A stretch of 64,000 bases of DNA from Schleiferia thermophila (GTDB lineage Bacteria > Bacteroidota > Bacteroidia > Flavobacteriales > Schleiferiaceae), in NCBI RefSeq assembly GCF_003337435.1, contig NZ_QPJS01000003.1, forward strand, positions 236,590-300,589, read 5' to 3'. A model generated the notes under the pieces. That model made no database searches. It was given only the letters and a program-made list of their open reading frames with translations, and was not told the origin of the DNA. Below, in pieces: positions 16,077 to 24,653 of the stretch (the first letter of the stretch is position 1; every line of letters begins with the position of its first letter). A program made the position numbers and the translations under genes.

Positions 16077-16362
16077 AAATGAACATTCGCTCGGCGAAGT
16101 TATCGAGTTGCTGAAGAAAAAGTATAAATGGGGCGACAAAATGAATGAAACAGCAGCAAAAAAAGCATGGTACAGCCTATTGGGGCCTGTAGCTCAGGCA
16201 CATACTACATCGCTAGCCTACCAAAAAAATGTGCTCACTGTCGGGCTGAATTCCTCAGTACTGAGAGAAGAGCTCTGGATGCACCAGGAAAAACTCATTC
16301 AGGCACTAAACGAGGAACTTCAAAGTGAAAACTTTGTAGTAAAAAAAATAGTATTTCTCTGA
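16066..16362 (+). CDS. DUF721 (DciA-like) protein
   Basis: The 98-residue protein matches the DUF721/DciA domain: a helical N-terminus (GEVIELLKKKY), the W-x-x-LLGP...A-H-T motif (AWYSLLGPVAQAHT), and LTVGLNSSVLREELWMHQEKLIQALN. DciA proteins load the replicative helicase in bacteria lacking DnaC, and the next-door recF fits a replication role. It starts inside recF, overlapping by 11 bases, and aroQ follows two bases later. The assignment to DciA itself rather than a general DUF721 protein is inferred from neighbourhood and motif. Confidence 0.85.
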   Translation: MKPKNEHSLGEVIELLKKKYKWGDKMNETAAKKAWYSLLGPVAQAHTTSLAYQKNVLTVGLNSSVLREELWMHQEKLIQALNEELQSENFVVKKIVFL

Positions 16363-16364
16363 AA

Positions 16365-16793
16365 ATGAAAATACTGATACTAAACGGACCTAATCTCAAC
16401 CTGCTCGGCAAACGGGAAACTTCGATTTATGGTACAACCACCTGGGAAGGGATATTTCAACAGTTGCAAAAGGAATTCACACCCTATCGAATGCAGCTTT
16501 TTTCGTTTCAGACCAACTTGGAAGGTGAAATTATCAACCAATTACAGCAAGCAGATACATGGGCAGATGGCATAGTGCTAAATGCAGGCGGCTATACGCA
16601 TACATCTGTAGCTATAGGTGATGCTGTAAAAGCCCTGTCAACTCCATTGGTAGAAGTACATATTTCCAATCTGGCTGCCAGAGAATCCTATCGGCACACT
16701 TCTTATATCTCTCCCTATGCCAAGGGAGTTATCTTTGGTTTTGGCCCAGAATCCTATACCCTGGCCCTTCATTATTTTTTGATTAAAAAGTAA
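16365..16793 (+). CDS. aroQ: 3-dehydroquinate dehydratase, type II
   Basis: The 142-residue enzyme removes water from 3-dehydroquinate in the shikimate pathway. Typical features are LILNGPNLNLLGKRE near the N-terminus with the following Tyr, FQTNLEGEIINQLQ, LNAGGYTHTSVAIGDA and VEVHISN with the general-acid histidine. The length fits the dodecameric type II family. It ends the recF unit; a short palindrome followed by T residues downstream may end transcription. Confidence 0.96.
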   Translation: MKILILNGPNLNLLGKRETSIYGTTTWEGIFQQLQKEFTPYRMQLFSFQTNLEGEIINQLQQADTWADGIVLNAGGYTHTSVAIGDAVKALSTPLVEVHISNLAARESYRHTSYISPYAKGVIFGFGPESYTLALHYFLIKK

Positions 16794-16900
16794 GTTTTTA
16801 CTGTAATTTTTTTAATGAGCCTATATTCATAACTACTTCCTTTTTAAAAAATTATTAATCAAAGATGCCAAAGTAAAATTAACTGAAATTTAATGCAATG

Positions 16901-16921
16901 CATGTAGCTACATGTTTTTTG
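16901..16921. promoter_or_regulatory. 14-bp perfect palindrome plus T6 next to the yceI promoter
   Basis: CATGTAGCTACATG is a perfect palindrome followed at once by TTTTTTG. It can fold as a five-pair stem with AGCT loop and T tract, a weak terminator for the aroQ unit. The trailing TTTG (16918-16921) also serves as a plausible -33 element of the YceI promoter, so the palindrome could equally be an operator. Confidence 0.5.
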
Positions 16922-16938
16922 TAGTTTGTGTCATCTGC

Positions 16939-16946
16939 TACCTTTG
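16939..16946 (+). promoter_or_regulatory. -7 box of the YceI lipoprotein gene
   Basis: TACCTTTG matches TAnnTTTG and lies 17 bases after a TTTG (16918-16921). The start codon is 28 bases downstream, giving a short leader. This is one of the better complete promoters in the window. Confidence 0.65.
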
Positions 16947-16974
16947 TTGTTCGAAAATAAAAAACAAAGAAGCT

Positions 16975-17640
16975 ATGAAAAAAAATCACATTTTGTCCAT
17001 TATTTCTGCAGCTGCGCTGCTTTGGTCATGCGGTGGAAGCAATACCGAAGCTGTGGAAGCTACCGAAGCCCAGGATGTGCCCGTATATTTGACAGCGACC
17101 TCTGTGGTAGCCTCTACAGATGAGAGTTCTATCAACTGGAAGGGTTTCAAGACCTATTCGTCCGACTTTCATGTTGGAACCATTAACCTTTTGGAAGGTA
17201 ATTTCCAGCTTGATAATGGCAAACTCGTTGGTGGACGTTTCGTAATTGATATGAACTCCATCGTTTGCACCGACCTGGAAGATGAAACCTACAACAACAA
17301 ACTCGTATCTCACCTTAAAAGCAATGACTTCTTTGCCGTTGATTCCTTCCCTACGGCTGTATTTGAAATTACCAATGTGACCGAAGAAGCCAATGCTGAA
17401 AAAGGCACCACACATATCGTAAGCGGTAACCTTACCATCCGGGGAATTACCAAAAATATTTCCTTTCCGGCCACAATCACCGTAGATGAAAATGGAGTAA
17501 GCATTCAGGCCCCTGAATTCGGAGTAAACAGAACGCAATTCAATGTAATGTTTCGCTCATCCGGAATCGCTGGTGTATTGAAAGAGCAGCTGATCGATGA
17601 CAACTTTTTGCTCACTCTCAATGTGAAAGGAAAATTCTAA
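16975..17640 (+). CDS. YceI family lipoprotein
   Basis: The 221-residue protein starts with a lipoprotein signal ending LLWSC, so Cys at about residue 20 should be lipidated. Residues about 45-220 form a YceI lipocalin-like barrel: INWKGFKTYSSDFHVGTIN, GRFVIDMNSI, LKSNDFFAVDSFPTAVFEI, SGNLTIRGITK and the NRTQFNVMFRSSG end. YceI barrels bind long isoprenoids or other amphipathic molecules. The ATG at 16975 was chosen for the clean lipoprotein signal. A strong terminator follows. Confidence 0.92.
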   Translation: MKKNHILSIISAAALLWSCGGSNTEAVEATEAQDVPVYLTATSVVASTDESSINWKGFKTYSSDFHVGTINLLEGNFQLDNGKLVGGRFVIDMNSIVCTDLEDETYNNKLVSHLKSNDFFAVDSFPTAVFEITNVTEEANAEKGTTHIVSGNLTIRGITKNISFPATITVDENGVSIQAPEFGVNRTQFNVMFRSSGIAGVLKEQLIDDNFLLTLNVKGKF

Positions 17641-17665
17641 TAAAATCACTTATTCAAATTAGTAG

Positions 17666-17693
17666 GCGCACCTAAACAGGGTGCGCTTTTTTT
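17666..17693 (+). terminator. Intrinsic terminator after the YceI gene
   Basis: GCGCACC pairs with GGTGCGC around a seven-base loop and is followed by seven T. Confidence 0.93.
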
Positions 17694-17863
17694 ATTTTAA
17701 ATAAATCTCTATCCAAATTGATTATTTAACGACATCAATGAAGCAGCCAATCGGATACATCCTCATTGCGGTCGCTTATTTACATACATATAAGCCATTG
17801 GCATTCAAAATTTTCTCAGGTTAATGGTTTATATGTTTATTCTATTTTTTTGCAAAATATGTC

Positions 17864-17871
17864 TAAGTTTG
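17864..17871 (+). promoter_or_regulatory. Possible -7 box of the S9 peptidase gene
   Basis: TAAGTTTG matches TAnnTTTG, 25 bases before the ATG. No -33 TTTG at 17-21 bases is seen. The rest of the 200-base gap between the YceI terminator and this box shows no gene. Confidence 0.45.
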
Positions 17872-17896
17872 GGCTCGAAATAATTCAGTTCCGGCA

Positions 17897-19924
17897 ATGA
17901 AATTGAAAAAAGTAATTTTTCTCTCAATCCTGATAACGTTTTCAGTCAGAGCTCAAATCACTATGACCCCTGATCTGCTCTGGCGTCTGGGTAGGGTAAG
18001 CTTGGAAGACTTATCGCCAGACGGTCGCTCATTGCTTTATGGAGTTACTTTTTACGATATACAGGACAATCGAGGCACTAAGCTGGTCTATCAATTACCT
18101 ATCAGTGGAGGACAGGCAGTTTTAATAGCCGGTGAAGAAGTATCTGTCAGCTCTGCCGGTTTTATCGACAACAATACGGTATATTACATATCGGGAGGAC
18201 AGATATTCGTAAAGTCTGGTAACCAAACTACACAATTGACAGATATCGAGGGGGGTATCTCAATGGGTAAAGTTCAAAAATTGTCCAATGGTACGTACCG
18301 GATTTTTGTAGTGTTAGAAGTTTCTGCTTCAGATTATAAGCTTCCTACTTATAAAAATTTGGACAAAGCCCGCTTCAGGCTTTATGACGATCTGATGTAC
18401 CGTCATTGGAATTATTGGGAGGACAATCAGGTGCAGCATATTTTTTATGCAGATGTACCCCCTGGGACTTCAAAAGTTAAAAAGGCTGTTTTTAAAGACA
18501 TAATGGAAAATGAACCCTACGATGCACCGCTTAAACCATTTGGAGGAACAGAGCAATTTACCGGAACTTTTGATGGGCGATACATATTTTACACATCTAA
18601 AAAATTACGCGGAAAAGCCTATGCCCTAAGTACCAATTCGGATATTTACCGATATGATACAGAGTCCGGGACCACCACCAACATTACTGCCGGGCAAATG
18701 GGCTATGACTTAAATCCTACTCTTTCGCCAGATGGGCGTCTTCTGGCATATCTCAGTATGGAAAGGGACGGTTTTGAAAGCGATGTGCCCAGGCTCATGA
18801 TTTACAACATTTCCACCGGGCAGACCCACATGATCCTGGACGATTTCTATCTGCACGATGTGGTATGGGAATCGAACAACAGCCTTTTGGTCACGTACGA
18901 CGATAGCGCAACTGTACAAATAGGAAGGGTGCGCATTGACCCTCGTCGCATCAGAACTTCATTTACTCCGGTTACGTCTGGCTGGTTTAATTATGGAAGT
19001 ATAAAAACTGCCGCCGGAATTCTACTGGCTTCCAGGATGGATATGAACCACGCGCCTGAAGTGTTCCGAATAGACCGAAAAGGCCAGGCTATGCAAATCA
19101 CGCAAGTCAATAGCAGTATTTTTCAGACAATTCGTAAACCGATTGTGACGCGCAGGCTTGTACCTACTACCGATGGACGTCAGATGCTCGTTTGGGTAAT
19201 TTTACCGCCCGATTTTGATGAAAACAAAAAATATCCGGTAGTGCTCTATTGCCAGGGAGGCCCGCAGAGTCCTGTGTCTCAGTTTTACAGTTTCAGATGG
19301 AACTTTCAAGTAATAGCGTCACAAGGGTATATCGTAGTGGCGCCCAACCGAAGAGGAGTACCCGGATTTGGGCGTGAGTGGAATGATGCCATTTCAGGTG
19401 ACTGGGGTGGTCAACCTATGCGCGATTATTTGAGTGCAGTGGATCATGTGGCTGCCGAATCCTGGGCCGATGAAGAAAAAATGGGGGCTGTAGGTGCTTC
19501 ATATGGCGGATATTCTGTGTATATGCTTGCCGGTCTGCACGAAGGCAGATTTAAAGCGCTCATCTCACACTGTGGTCTGTTTCATATGGAGAGCTGGTAT
19601 GGAACAACTGAAGAGTTGTTCTTCGCCAATTGGGACCTGGGCGGCAGCTATTGGGACAAGCCAATACCGATGAGCTATACCAAGCATTCTCCTCATCTCT
19701 ATGTCGATCGCTGGACGGCTCCTCTGCTGGTTATTCATGGTGAATTGGACTTCAGAGTGCCGGTTGAGCAAGGCCTTCAGGCTTTTCAGGCTGCAAGGCT
19801 GAGAAACCTTCCCTCAAAACTGTTGCTATTTCCGGATGAAGGGCATTGGGTGCTAAAACCACAAAATGCTCTGATTTGGCATTCGGAATTTTTCAGATTT
19901 TTGGATAGCTTTTTAAAAAATTAA
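17897..19924 (+). CDS. S9 family serine peptidase (prolyl oligopeptidase/acylaminoacyl-peptidase type)
   Basis: The 675-residue exported enzyme has a signal peptide (MKLKKVIFLSILITFSVRAQ). A beta-propeller region follows (about 30-400; repeats such as LSPDGR occur twice), then an alpha/beta-hydrolase domain (about 410-675). The catalytic triad is Ser535 in GASYGGYS, Asp618 in HGELDFRVP and His650 in DEGHW. Such enzymes cut short peptides, often after proline or at blocked N-termini; the exact specificity cannot be read from sequence. It should act in the periplasm or outer envelope. It stands alone, with a short gap before the DUF4199 gene. Confidence 0.93.
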   Translation: MKLKKVIFLSILITFSVRAQITMTPDLLWRLGRVSLEDLSPDGRSLLYGVTFYDIQDNRGTKLVYQLPISGGQAVLIAGEEVSVSSAGFIDNNTVYYISGGQIFVKSGNQTTQLTDIEGGISMGKVQKLSNGTYRIFVVLEVSASDYKLPTYKNLDKARFRLYDDLMYRHWNYWEDNQVQHIFYADVPPGTSKVKKAVFKDIMENEPYDAPLKPFGGTEQFTGTFDGRYIFYTSKKLRGKAYALSTNSDIYRYDTESGTTTNITAGQMGYDLNPTLSPDGRLLAYLSMERDGFESDVPRLMIYNISTGQTHMILDDFYLHDVVWESNNSLLVTYDDSATVQIGRVRIDPRRIRTSFTPVTSGWFNYGSIKTAAGILLASRMDMNHAPEVFRIDRKGQAMQITQVNSSIFQTIRKPIVTRRLVPTTDGRQMLVWVILPPDFDENKKYPVVLYCQGGPQSPVSQFYSFRWNFQVIASQGYIVVAPNRRGVPGFGREWNDAISGDWGGQPMRDYLSAVDHVAAESWADEEKMGAVGASYGGYSVYMLAGLHEGRFKALISHCGLFHMESWYGTTEELFFANWDLGGSYWDKPIPMSYTKHSPHLYVDRWTAPLLVIHGELDFRVPVEQGLQAFQAARLRNLPSKLLLFPDEGHWVLKPQNALIWHSEFFRFLDSFLKN

Positions 19925-19978
19925 TTTACGCTATTCTTAAAGAAACAATATTTTTAAACCCAATAACATACATACATC

Positions 19979-20515
19979 ATGGAAACCTCGTCAAATCTGA
20001 AAATAGCCCAAAACATCGGGCTTAACAACGGATACATATTCGGAGCAATCTCTGGAGGGTACACGCTTGTGGCATACCTGTTCAATCTCAAATTATTTAC
20101 CATCACATGGGCCGGGACTGTTTTGTTTTTTATCGGTATTCTCATGATGGTACTTAGCATTAATACAGCAAGAAAAGCAATGGATGGATATATCAACTTC
20201 AGAGAAGCGTTTGTCAGCTCTTTCATTACGGCTTTTGCCGGAACCTTGATCAACACATTGATTACAATATTAATTTTCAATGTGATAGATAGAGATGCTG
20301 CACAGACCGTCATTGAAATGCTCAGTGTAAAAATGGAAGAAACCATGGAGCGGTTTTCTGTGCCCCAGGAAAAAATAGATGAAGCCCTTGAAAGTTTAGA
20401 TAAATCATTTGACTTTCTAACACAACTGCGAGGTTTTGGCTTAGGTTTGGCATTTTACGCAGCTGTCTCGGCAGTATTGGCTGCTTTTATGAAAAAGAAT
20501 CCACAAAAGGCATAA
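19979..20515 (+). CDS. DUF4199 domain membrane protein
   Basis: The 178-residue protein has four predicted transmembrane segments: GYIFGAISGGYTLVAYLF, a second at about residues 38-60, a third around 75-100, and a C-terminal one near 150-172. A charged linker (about 105-145) lies between the third and the last. The layout, with NFREAFVSSFITAF after the second helix, is that of DUF4199, a Bacteroidota family of unknown function. A clear terminator follows within 15 bases. Confidence 0.85.
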   Translation: METSSNLKIAQNIGLNNGYIFGAISGGYTLVAYLFNLKLFTITWAGTVLFFIGILMMVLSINTARKAMDGYINFREAFVSSFITAFAGTLINTLITILIFNVIDRDAAQTVIEMLSVKMEETMERFSVPQEKIDEALESLDKSFDFLTQLRGFGLGLAFYAAVSAVLAAFMKKNPQKA

Positions 20516-20525
20516 AAAAAACCGT

Positions 20526-20557
20526 AAAGCCCCTGATGACCGCTGGGGCTTTTTTTC
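20526..20557 (+). terminator. Intrinsic terminator after the DUF4199 gene
   Basis: AGCCCC pairs with GGGGCT, extended by AA/TT pairs, around an 11-base loop and followed by a T run. Confidence 0.9.
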
Positions 20558-20674
20558 GCAAAGCTTTTTGATTTTATAGGAGTGCAGCTCTTGCAGAGGA
20601 TATTTACGGTATTTTTAAATATCGTGATACTTAAAAAACTGGGATACCAATTCCATTATTCAAAAAGCAATCCA

Positions 20675-22045
20675 TCAATTGAAAATCAATCGGTCAAAAA
20701 TCAACAGGAAAGCGGCCATAGCAGCTGAGCCCATTTCCAGTTCGCGTGGGTTGACTTCTTCAAATACATCTCTTATGGTATGATGCAGGTCGAAGTAACG
20801 GTGGCCATCCACTCTGAGACCAGCCAGTATTGCCCCGGTAAATTTCAATTGGTTTACATCAGCTCCGGAACCACCTTTACCGATTTCGTAGATGCCGTAA
20901 GGGTAAAACAATTCTCTGTATTCTCGAACTTTTTGAACAATGGAGTCGGGAGCATCAAGAGTAAAACCTCTTGGCGAAAAGCCCCCTCCATCGCTTTCTA
21001 CGGCCAGTAGGATTTTTTTGGTATCGCTTTCTTTTACCCATTGAGCATATTTTTTAGCGCCGTCCAGTCCAAATTCTTCGTTGGCAAATAGTACAACTCT
21101 TATGGTGTGTCTGGGCTGTATACCCAGCTGCTTGAGGTATGCAGCGGCAGCTATGCTGTGTACAACACCAGCACCGTCGTCATGTGCACCTTCACCCAGA
21201 TCCCAGGAGTCCAGGTGTCCACCGGCCAGTAGTACCTTGTCTTGGTATGTACTGCCGAAGAGTTCACCCACCACATTATAAGAGGTTTTCGGATCCCGTT
21301 CGAAGGTTTCAAGGGTCAGTTCAAGGATGGTGTTGGGTTGTTTTTTGAGGATTTGCTCCAGGCGTTCTGCTGCCTGGTAGCTTAAGGCTCCTGCTGGAAT
21401 TTTTACTGGGGCATCCTGGTATGTCAGTATTCCGGTGTGTGGATGGTCATCGGCTCTTGTGGTTACCGAACGGATAAGAACTGCGACAGCACCAAATTTT
21501 GAAGCCTCTGCGGCCCCTGACCAGCGATATTTTACTGCATCCCCGTATCCTGAACCTGTGGAGATAAAGTCTTTTCTCATTCTATAGTTGAAGAATACAA
21601 TTTTTCCTTTTATCTGTTCCCCAAGAGCTTCGAGCTGGTCGAAATCGCGGACCTCAATGACCTGAGCCTTAAGGGGCCTGCTACCTGTAGATACTGAGCC
21701 GCCGAGGGCTGTCACTGCAAGTGGAATTTTTTTGCCGTCGACTTTCAGTACTGCTTTTTCTTTACCGCGCTCCCAATGGCGCACGGTTACTGGGAGGATA
21801 TGGACCGTATCAAATCCTAGGTCTCTCATCAGAGTGGAACTCCATTCTACGGCTTTCAGATCGCCTGGTGATCCGGCAAGTCTGGGGCCTACGTCTTTAC
21901 ATAGACTTCGCAACCAATGATAGCTTTGTTCGGTTGTGAGGGCATGATAGAATATTTTTTTCACATCTTCTGACAACTGGTCTAGCTGGGCAAAGCACTG
22001 CCCGGCCGATAAGGCCATCAAGAGTAAGATTATTAGTATTCTCAT
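20675..22045 (-). CDS. M28 family metallopeptidase with PA insert (carboxypeptidase Q-like)
   Basis: The 456-residue secreted peptidase has a signal peptide (MRILIILLLMALSAGQCFA) and an N-terminal part carrying a PA-type insert (about 120-240). The M28 domain then shows the metal ligands: GGHLDSWDLGEGAHDDGAG gives His and Asp, NEEFG supplies the catalytic and bridging glutamates, ESDGGG another Asp, and DLHHT the last His. That is a complete di-zinc site. The overall layout resembles carboxypeptidase Q. It is a single-gene unit between convergent DUF4199 and the Nudix gene. Confidence 0.92.
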   Translation of the reverse strand: MRILIILLLMALSAGQCFAQLDQLSEDVKKIFYHALTTEQSYHWLRSLCKDVGPRLAGSPGDLKAVEWSSTLMRDLGFDTVHILPVTVRHWERGKEKAVLKVDGKKIPLAVTALGGSVSTGSRPLKAQVIEVRDFDQLEALGEQIKGKIVFFNYRMRKDFISTGSGYGDAVKYRWSGAAEASKFGAVAVLIRSVTTRADDHPHTGILTYQDAPVKIPAGALSYQAAERLEQILKKQPNTILELTLETFERDPKTSYNVVGELFGSTYQDKVLLAGGHLDSWDLGEGAHDDGAGVVHSIAAAAYLKQLGIQPRHTIRVVLFANEEFGLDGAKKYAQWVKESDTKKILLAVESDGGGFSPRGFTLDAPDSIVQKVREYRELFYPYGIYEIGKGGSGADVNQLKFTGAILAGLRVDGHRYFDLHHTIRDVFEEVNPRELEMGSAAMAAFLLIFDRLIFN

Positions 22046-22173
22046 TACACTGCGCTGGATATAATGTAAAATGCGAAAGTAAATGGGCTCAGGGTTGAAA
22101 AGAAAAGAAATTTAAACCAGCAATTAGTATGAATCACAAAAATATTGGTAAAAACAAATCGTATTAAATGACT

Positions 22174-22779
22174 TTAAGATACTTGCTGCAGTAGGTCTCT
22201 GATATTTGGATAGGTGTTTGTAAAAATGGTTTTCAATTCTGAAGGATCGACCCAAAAGACCTCTGTAATTCCTTCTTCGGTTTGCGGTATTAGTTTGTCG
22301 GGTTCGTGATTAGTTTTCATCAGAAACCAATGAGTCTTTTTCAGAACCCTATGGGTGTCGATAGTGTAGGTATGGTAGGTGATAATAGGTTGATCGCTCA
22401 CCAAAACACATGTCGAAATACCGCACTCTTCATATACTTCACGTAAAGCCGCCTCTTTAAGATTTTCAAATTCTTCAACTTTGCCTTTTGGCAGATCAAA
22501 TTTCCCATGCCGTTTGATAATAAGAATTTTTCCATATTGGTCTTTAACAATTCCTCCGGCTGCGTAAATAATTTTGAAGTATTCGGAAAATTCTTTCCAA
22601 GCTTCATGTTCAGCATTATTGGCTCTGATGTGGTAATACAATTCCAAAGGAGAATTTTCCAACTGATTGATTATTTTATCAAAAGGAAAATTATTATAGT
22701 AATCAATGACCCAATCAGGCTTCCTGAAAGGCGTCTCGCCGATTGTGATCATCGAATTTTGGATGTTGACTTTGTACAT
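22174..22779 (-). CDS. Nudix hydrolase
   Basis: The 201-residue protein carries a complete Nudix box, GKVEEFENLKEAALREVYEECGI (given as a motif: G-x5-E-x7-REVYEECG), at about residues 118-140. It cleaves nucleoside diphosphates linked to another group; the substrate is not predictable. About 75 N-terminal residues precede the domain and contain no recognised motif. It is transcribed divergently from pyrE with start codons only 14 bases apart, so the two promoters overlap each other's coding ends. Confidence 0.9.
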   Translation of the reverse strand: MYKVNIQNSMITIGETPFRKPDWVIDYYNNFPFDKIINQLENSPLELYYHIRANNAEHEAWKEFSEYFKIIYAAGGIVKDQYGKILIIKRHGKFDLPKGKVEEFENLKEAALREVYEECGISTCVLVSDQPIITYHTYTIDTHRVLKKTHWFLMKTNHEPDKLIPQTEEGITEVFWVDPSELKTIFTNTYPNIRDLLQQVS

Positions 22780-22786
22780 ATTTTTG
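22779..22786 (+). promoter_or_regulatory. -7 box of pyrE
   Basis: TATTTTTG matches TAnnTTTG and lies 17 bases after TTTG at 22758-22761. The predicted start coincides with the pyrE ATG at 22794, so the transcript may be leaderless. Confidence 0.6.
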
Positions 22787-22793
22787 CGGCCTT

Positions 22794-23444
22794 ATGAATG
22801 CAGACAAAGATATTGCCAGGAAAACCGCTGAGTTCCTTATCCAAATCAATGCGATTCAGTTAAATCTGACGAATCCCTTTCTGTGGACGAGTGGTCTGAA
22901 ATCACCAATATACTGCGACAATCGCATCATACTTTCTTATCCGGCCATTCGCACTTTTGTGCGTGATGAGCTGGTTAAAAGTCTGGAGCGCAATTTTCCA
23001 AAGCCAGAAATCATAGCTGGCGTAGCTACAGGAGCAATAGCCATTGGTGCTCTGGTGGCTGATCAGCTGGGCTTGCCGTTTGTGTATGTACGACCAGAAC
23101 CAAAGGCTCATGGCCGTAAAAACCAGATAGAAGGCACCGCCAGAAGCGGACAAAACGTCATGGTTATTGAAGACCTTATTTCAACTGGAAAAAGCTCTTT
23201 GAATGCCATCGACGCTCTTAAGGATGCGGGTCTTAAAGTGCTGGGTGTACAAGCAATTTTTACTTATGGTTTTAAAGAGGCACATCAGGCATTTGAGCGA
23301 GAAAATCTTCAAATGCGCACACTCAGCAATTACGACTCATTATTGGAGACTGCCCAACTAATCGGATATATAACTGAAAAAGAGTTGGAGCAGCTACAAC
23401 TTTGGAAAACAAATCCCGCAGATTGGGGTAATCAAAATAAATAA
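22794..23444 (+). CDS. pyrE: Orotate phosphoribosyltransferase
   Basis: The 216-residue enzyme makes OMP from orotate and PRPP in pyrimidine synthesis. It has TSGLKSPIYCDNR near residue 30, GVATGAIAIGALVA, the RPEPKAHGRKNQIEG flexible loop and the PRPP-binding motif VMVIEDLISTGKSS. The start gives a normal N-terminus, with no ribosome-binding sequence and almost no room for a leader. An SRPBCC-domain gene follows after eight bases and is probably co-transcribed. Confidence 0.96.
   Translation: MNADKDIARKTAEFLIQINAIQLNLTNPFLWTSGLKSPIYCDNRIILSYPAIRTFVRDELVKSLERNFPKPEIIAGVATGAIAIGALVADQLGLPFVYVRPEPKAHGRKNQIEGTARSGQNVMVIEDLISTGKSSLNAIDALKDAGLKVLGVQAIFTYGFKEAHQAFERENLQMRTLSNYDSLLETAQLIGYITEKELEQLQLWKTNPADWGNQNK
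22805..22812 (-). promoter_or_regulatory. -7 box of the Nudix gene
   Basis: On the minus strand the sequence reads TATCTTTG, matching TAnnTTTG. It lies inside the first codons of pyrE, leaving a leader of about 19 bases before the Nudix ATG. Confidence 0.55.
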
Positions 23445-23452
23445 AAAATAAA

Positions 23453-23845
23453 ATGAACCTAACCAGTAAAAAAATACAAGTAAATCAACCGGCTGCTTTG
23501 ATTTTCGGGAAATTGACAGGTTCTCTGGAAAATTACAGACAATTAATGCCATCCGAAGTAGCTGAATTTAAGACAGATGGAGACACATTTACCTTTGGTC
23601 TTAAGGGATTTCCGGAGGTACATTTAAAAATCAAGGAAACAGTAGCCAATCAAAAGGTCACTTTCGAGTCGTTTAATTCACCAATAAAATTTCAACTCAG
23701 CTGTTTTATCCAAGAAATCGGGGAGGGAATTTCTGAGCTACAATTTGCTTTTGACGGTGAAGTGAACATGATGATGAGGATGATGCTGGAAAAACCTCTT
23801 CAGAATTTTATAGATAAACTGGCTGATAAGGCTGCTAATCTCTGA
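23453..23845 (+). CDS. SRPBCC/START-like domain protein
   Basis: The 130-residue protein looks like a compact SRPBCC (polyketide cyclase/START) fold: an N-terminal strand (LTSKKIQVNQPAALIFGKL), a central antiparallel sheet (FTFGLKGFPEVHLKIKE, KVTFESFNSPIKFQ) and a long C-terminal helix (MLEKPLQNFIDKLADKA). Proteins of this fold bind hydrophobic ligands. No catalytic motif is visible. It follows pyrE closely and overlaps the 3' end of the convergent birA gene by 11 bases. Confidence 0.75.
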   Translation: MNLTSKKIQVNQPAALIFGKLTGSLENYRQLMPSEVAEFKTDGDTFTFGLKGFPEVHLKIKETVANQKVTFESFNSPIKFQLSCFIQEIGEGISELQFAFDGEVNMMMRMMLEKPLQNFIDKLADKAANL

Positions 23846-24563
23846 CCAGGCTGCCTTGCCCATGGTGTACATGGATGATTCCCGAGCCAGTCTTTAGGCA
23901 GAGTCTACCCCTGGCATCCACTCCCTTAAGGATTCCTGTGATCCATTCACCCTCCGAATTCATCTTCAGGGATACTTTTTCATTGAGCTTGTAGAGCGCT
24001 TTGTTGTAGGTTTCCAACACAAGATCATCATCGAACAAGTTCATTACGCTTTCGTAATTCTGTTCGAACGCTTTCAGTACATCTTCAGGCCCAGTCAGTA
24101 CTTTTCTGATGTCGAGCATGGAGATGCTGTTTAATTCAGCATCATTGTTCCGATGGGAATTCATATTAATACCAATACCAGTGATGATGTGGATTTTCTT
24201 ATCCTGAACAAATGATTCGAGCAATACACCAGCAATTTTTTTGCTGCCATACAGCAAATCGTTAGGCCATTTTACTTTGCATTTGATGCCAAAAGTGTCA
24301 AAAGTTTTAACCAACGCCAGACAAACTGACATTACAAATAGTGCCGGTTGAAAGGGTGTGCTGTCCAAATTTTTTCGTTGATAAAAGCTAAAGGCTAGGT
24401 CCAGGCCAGGCTCGCTGAACCACTTTCTCTGAAACTGTCCTCTTCCATTTGATTGATGAAGAGTGAAAATCAGAAGGTTATCAGGCGCCTTATGTGTTTC
24501 AACCAAATGTTTAAGGTAATCGTTTGTGGATGGAAGTTCAGGAAAGCTGATGATAGAAAACAT
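23835..24563 (-). CDS. birA: Biotin--[acetyl-CoA-carboxylase] ligase
   Basis: The 242-residue enzyme attaches biotin to the carrier protein of carboxylases through biotinyl-AMP. It has LPSTNDYLKHL at the start, the adenylate loop NGRGQFQRKW, VKWPNDLLYGSKKIAGVLLE and GIGINMN, followed by a small C-terminal SH3-like domain. The N-terminal DNA-binding domain of the Escherichia coli repressor type is absent, so this is a group I, enzyme-only BirA. It is divergent from rsfS. Confidence 0.94.
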   Translation of the reverse strand: MFSIISFPELPSTNDYLKHLVETHKAPDNLLIFTLHQSNGRGQFQRKWFSEPGLDLAFSFYQRKNLDSTPFQPALFVMSVCLALVKTFDTFGIKCKVKWPNDLLYGSKKIAGVLLESFVQDKKIHIITGIGINMNSHRNNDAELNSISMLDIRKVLTGPEDVLKAFEQNYESVMNLFDDDLVLETYNKALYKLNEKVSLKMNSEGEWITGILKGVDARGRLCLKTGSGIIHVHHGQGSLVRD

Positions 24564-24628
24564 CTATAGAAAACTGTTAAGAAAACGTATGGCAATTTTA
24601 TTGTTTGAAATGGCAAAGTCAGAAAAAT

Positions 24629-24636
24629 TATCTTTG
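24629..24636 (+). promoter_or_regulatory. -7 box of the rsfS-ftsH operon
   Basis: TATCTTTG matches TAnnTTTG and lies 21 bases after TTTG at 24604-24607. The leader before the rsfS ATG would be about 11 bases. Confidence 0.65.
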
Positions 24637-24653
24637 TCCATTAATTAAAATTC

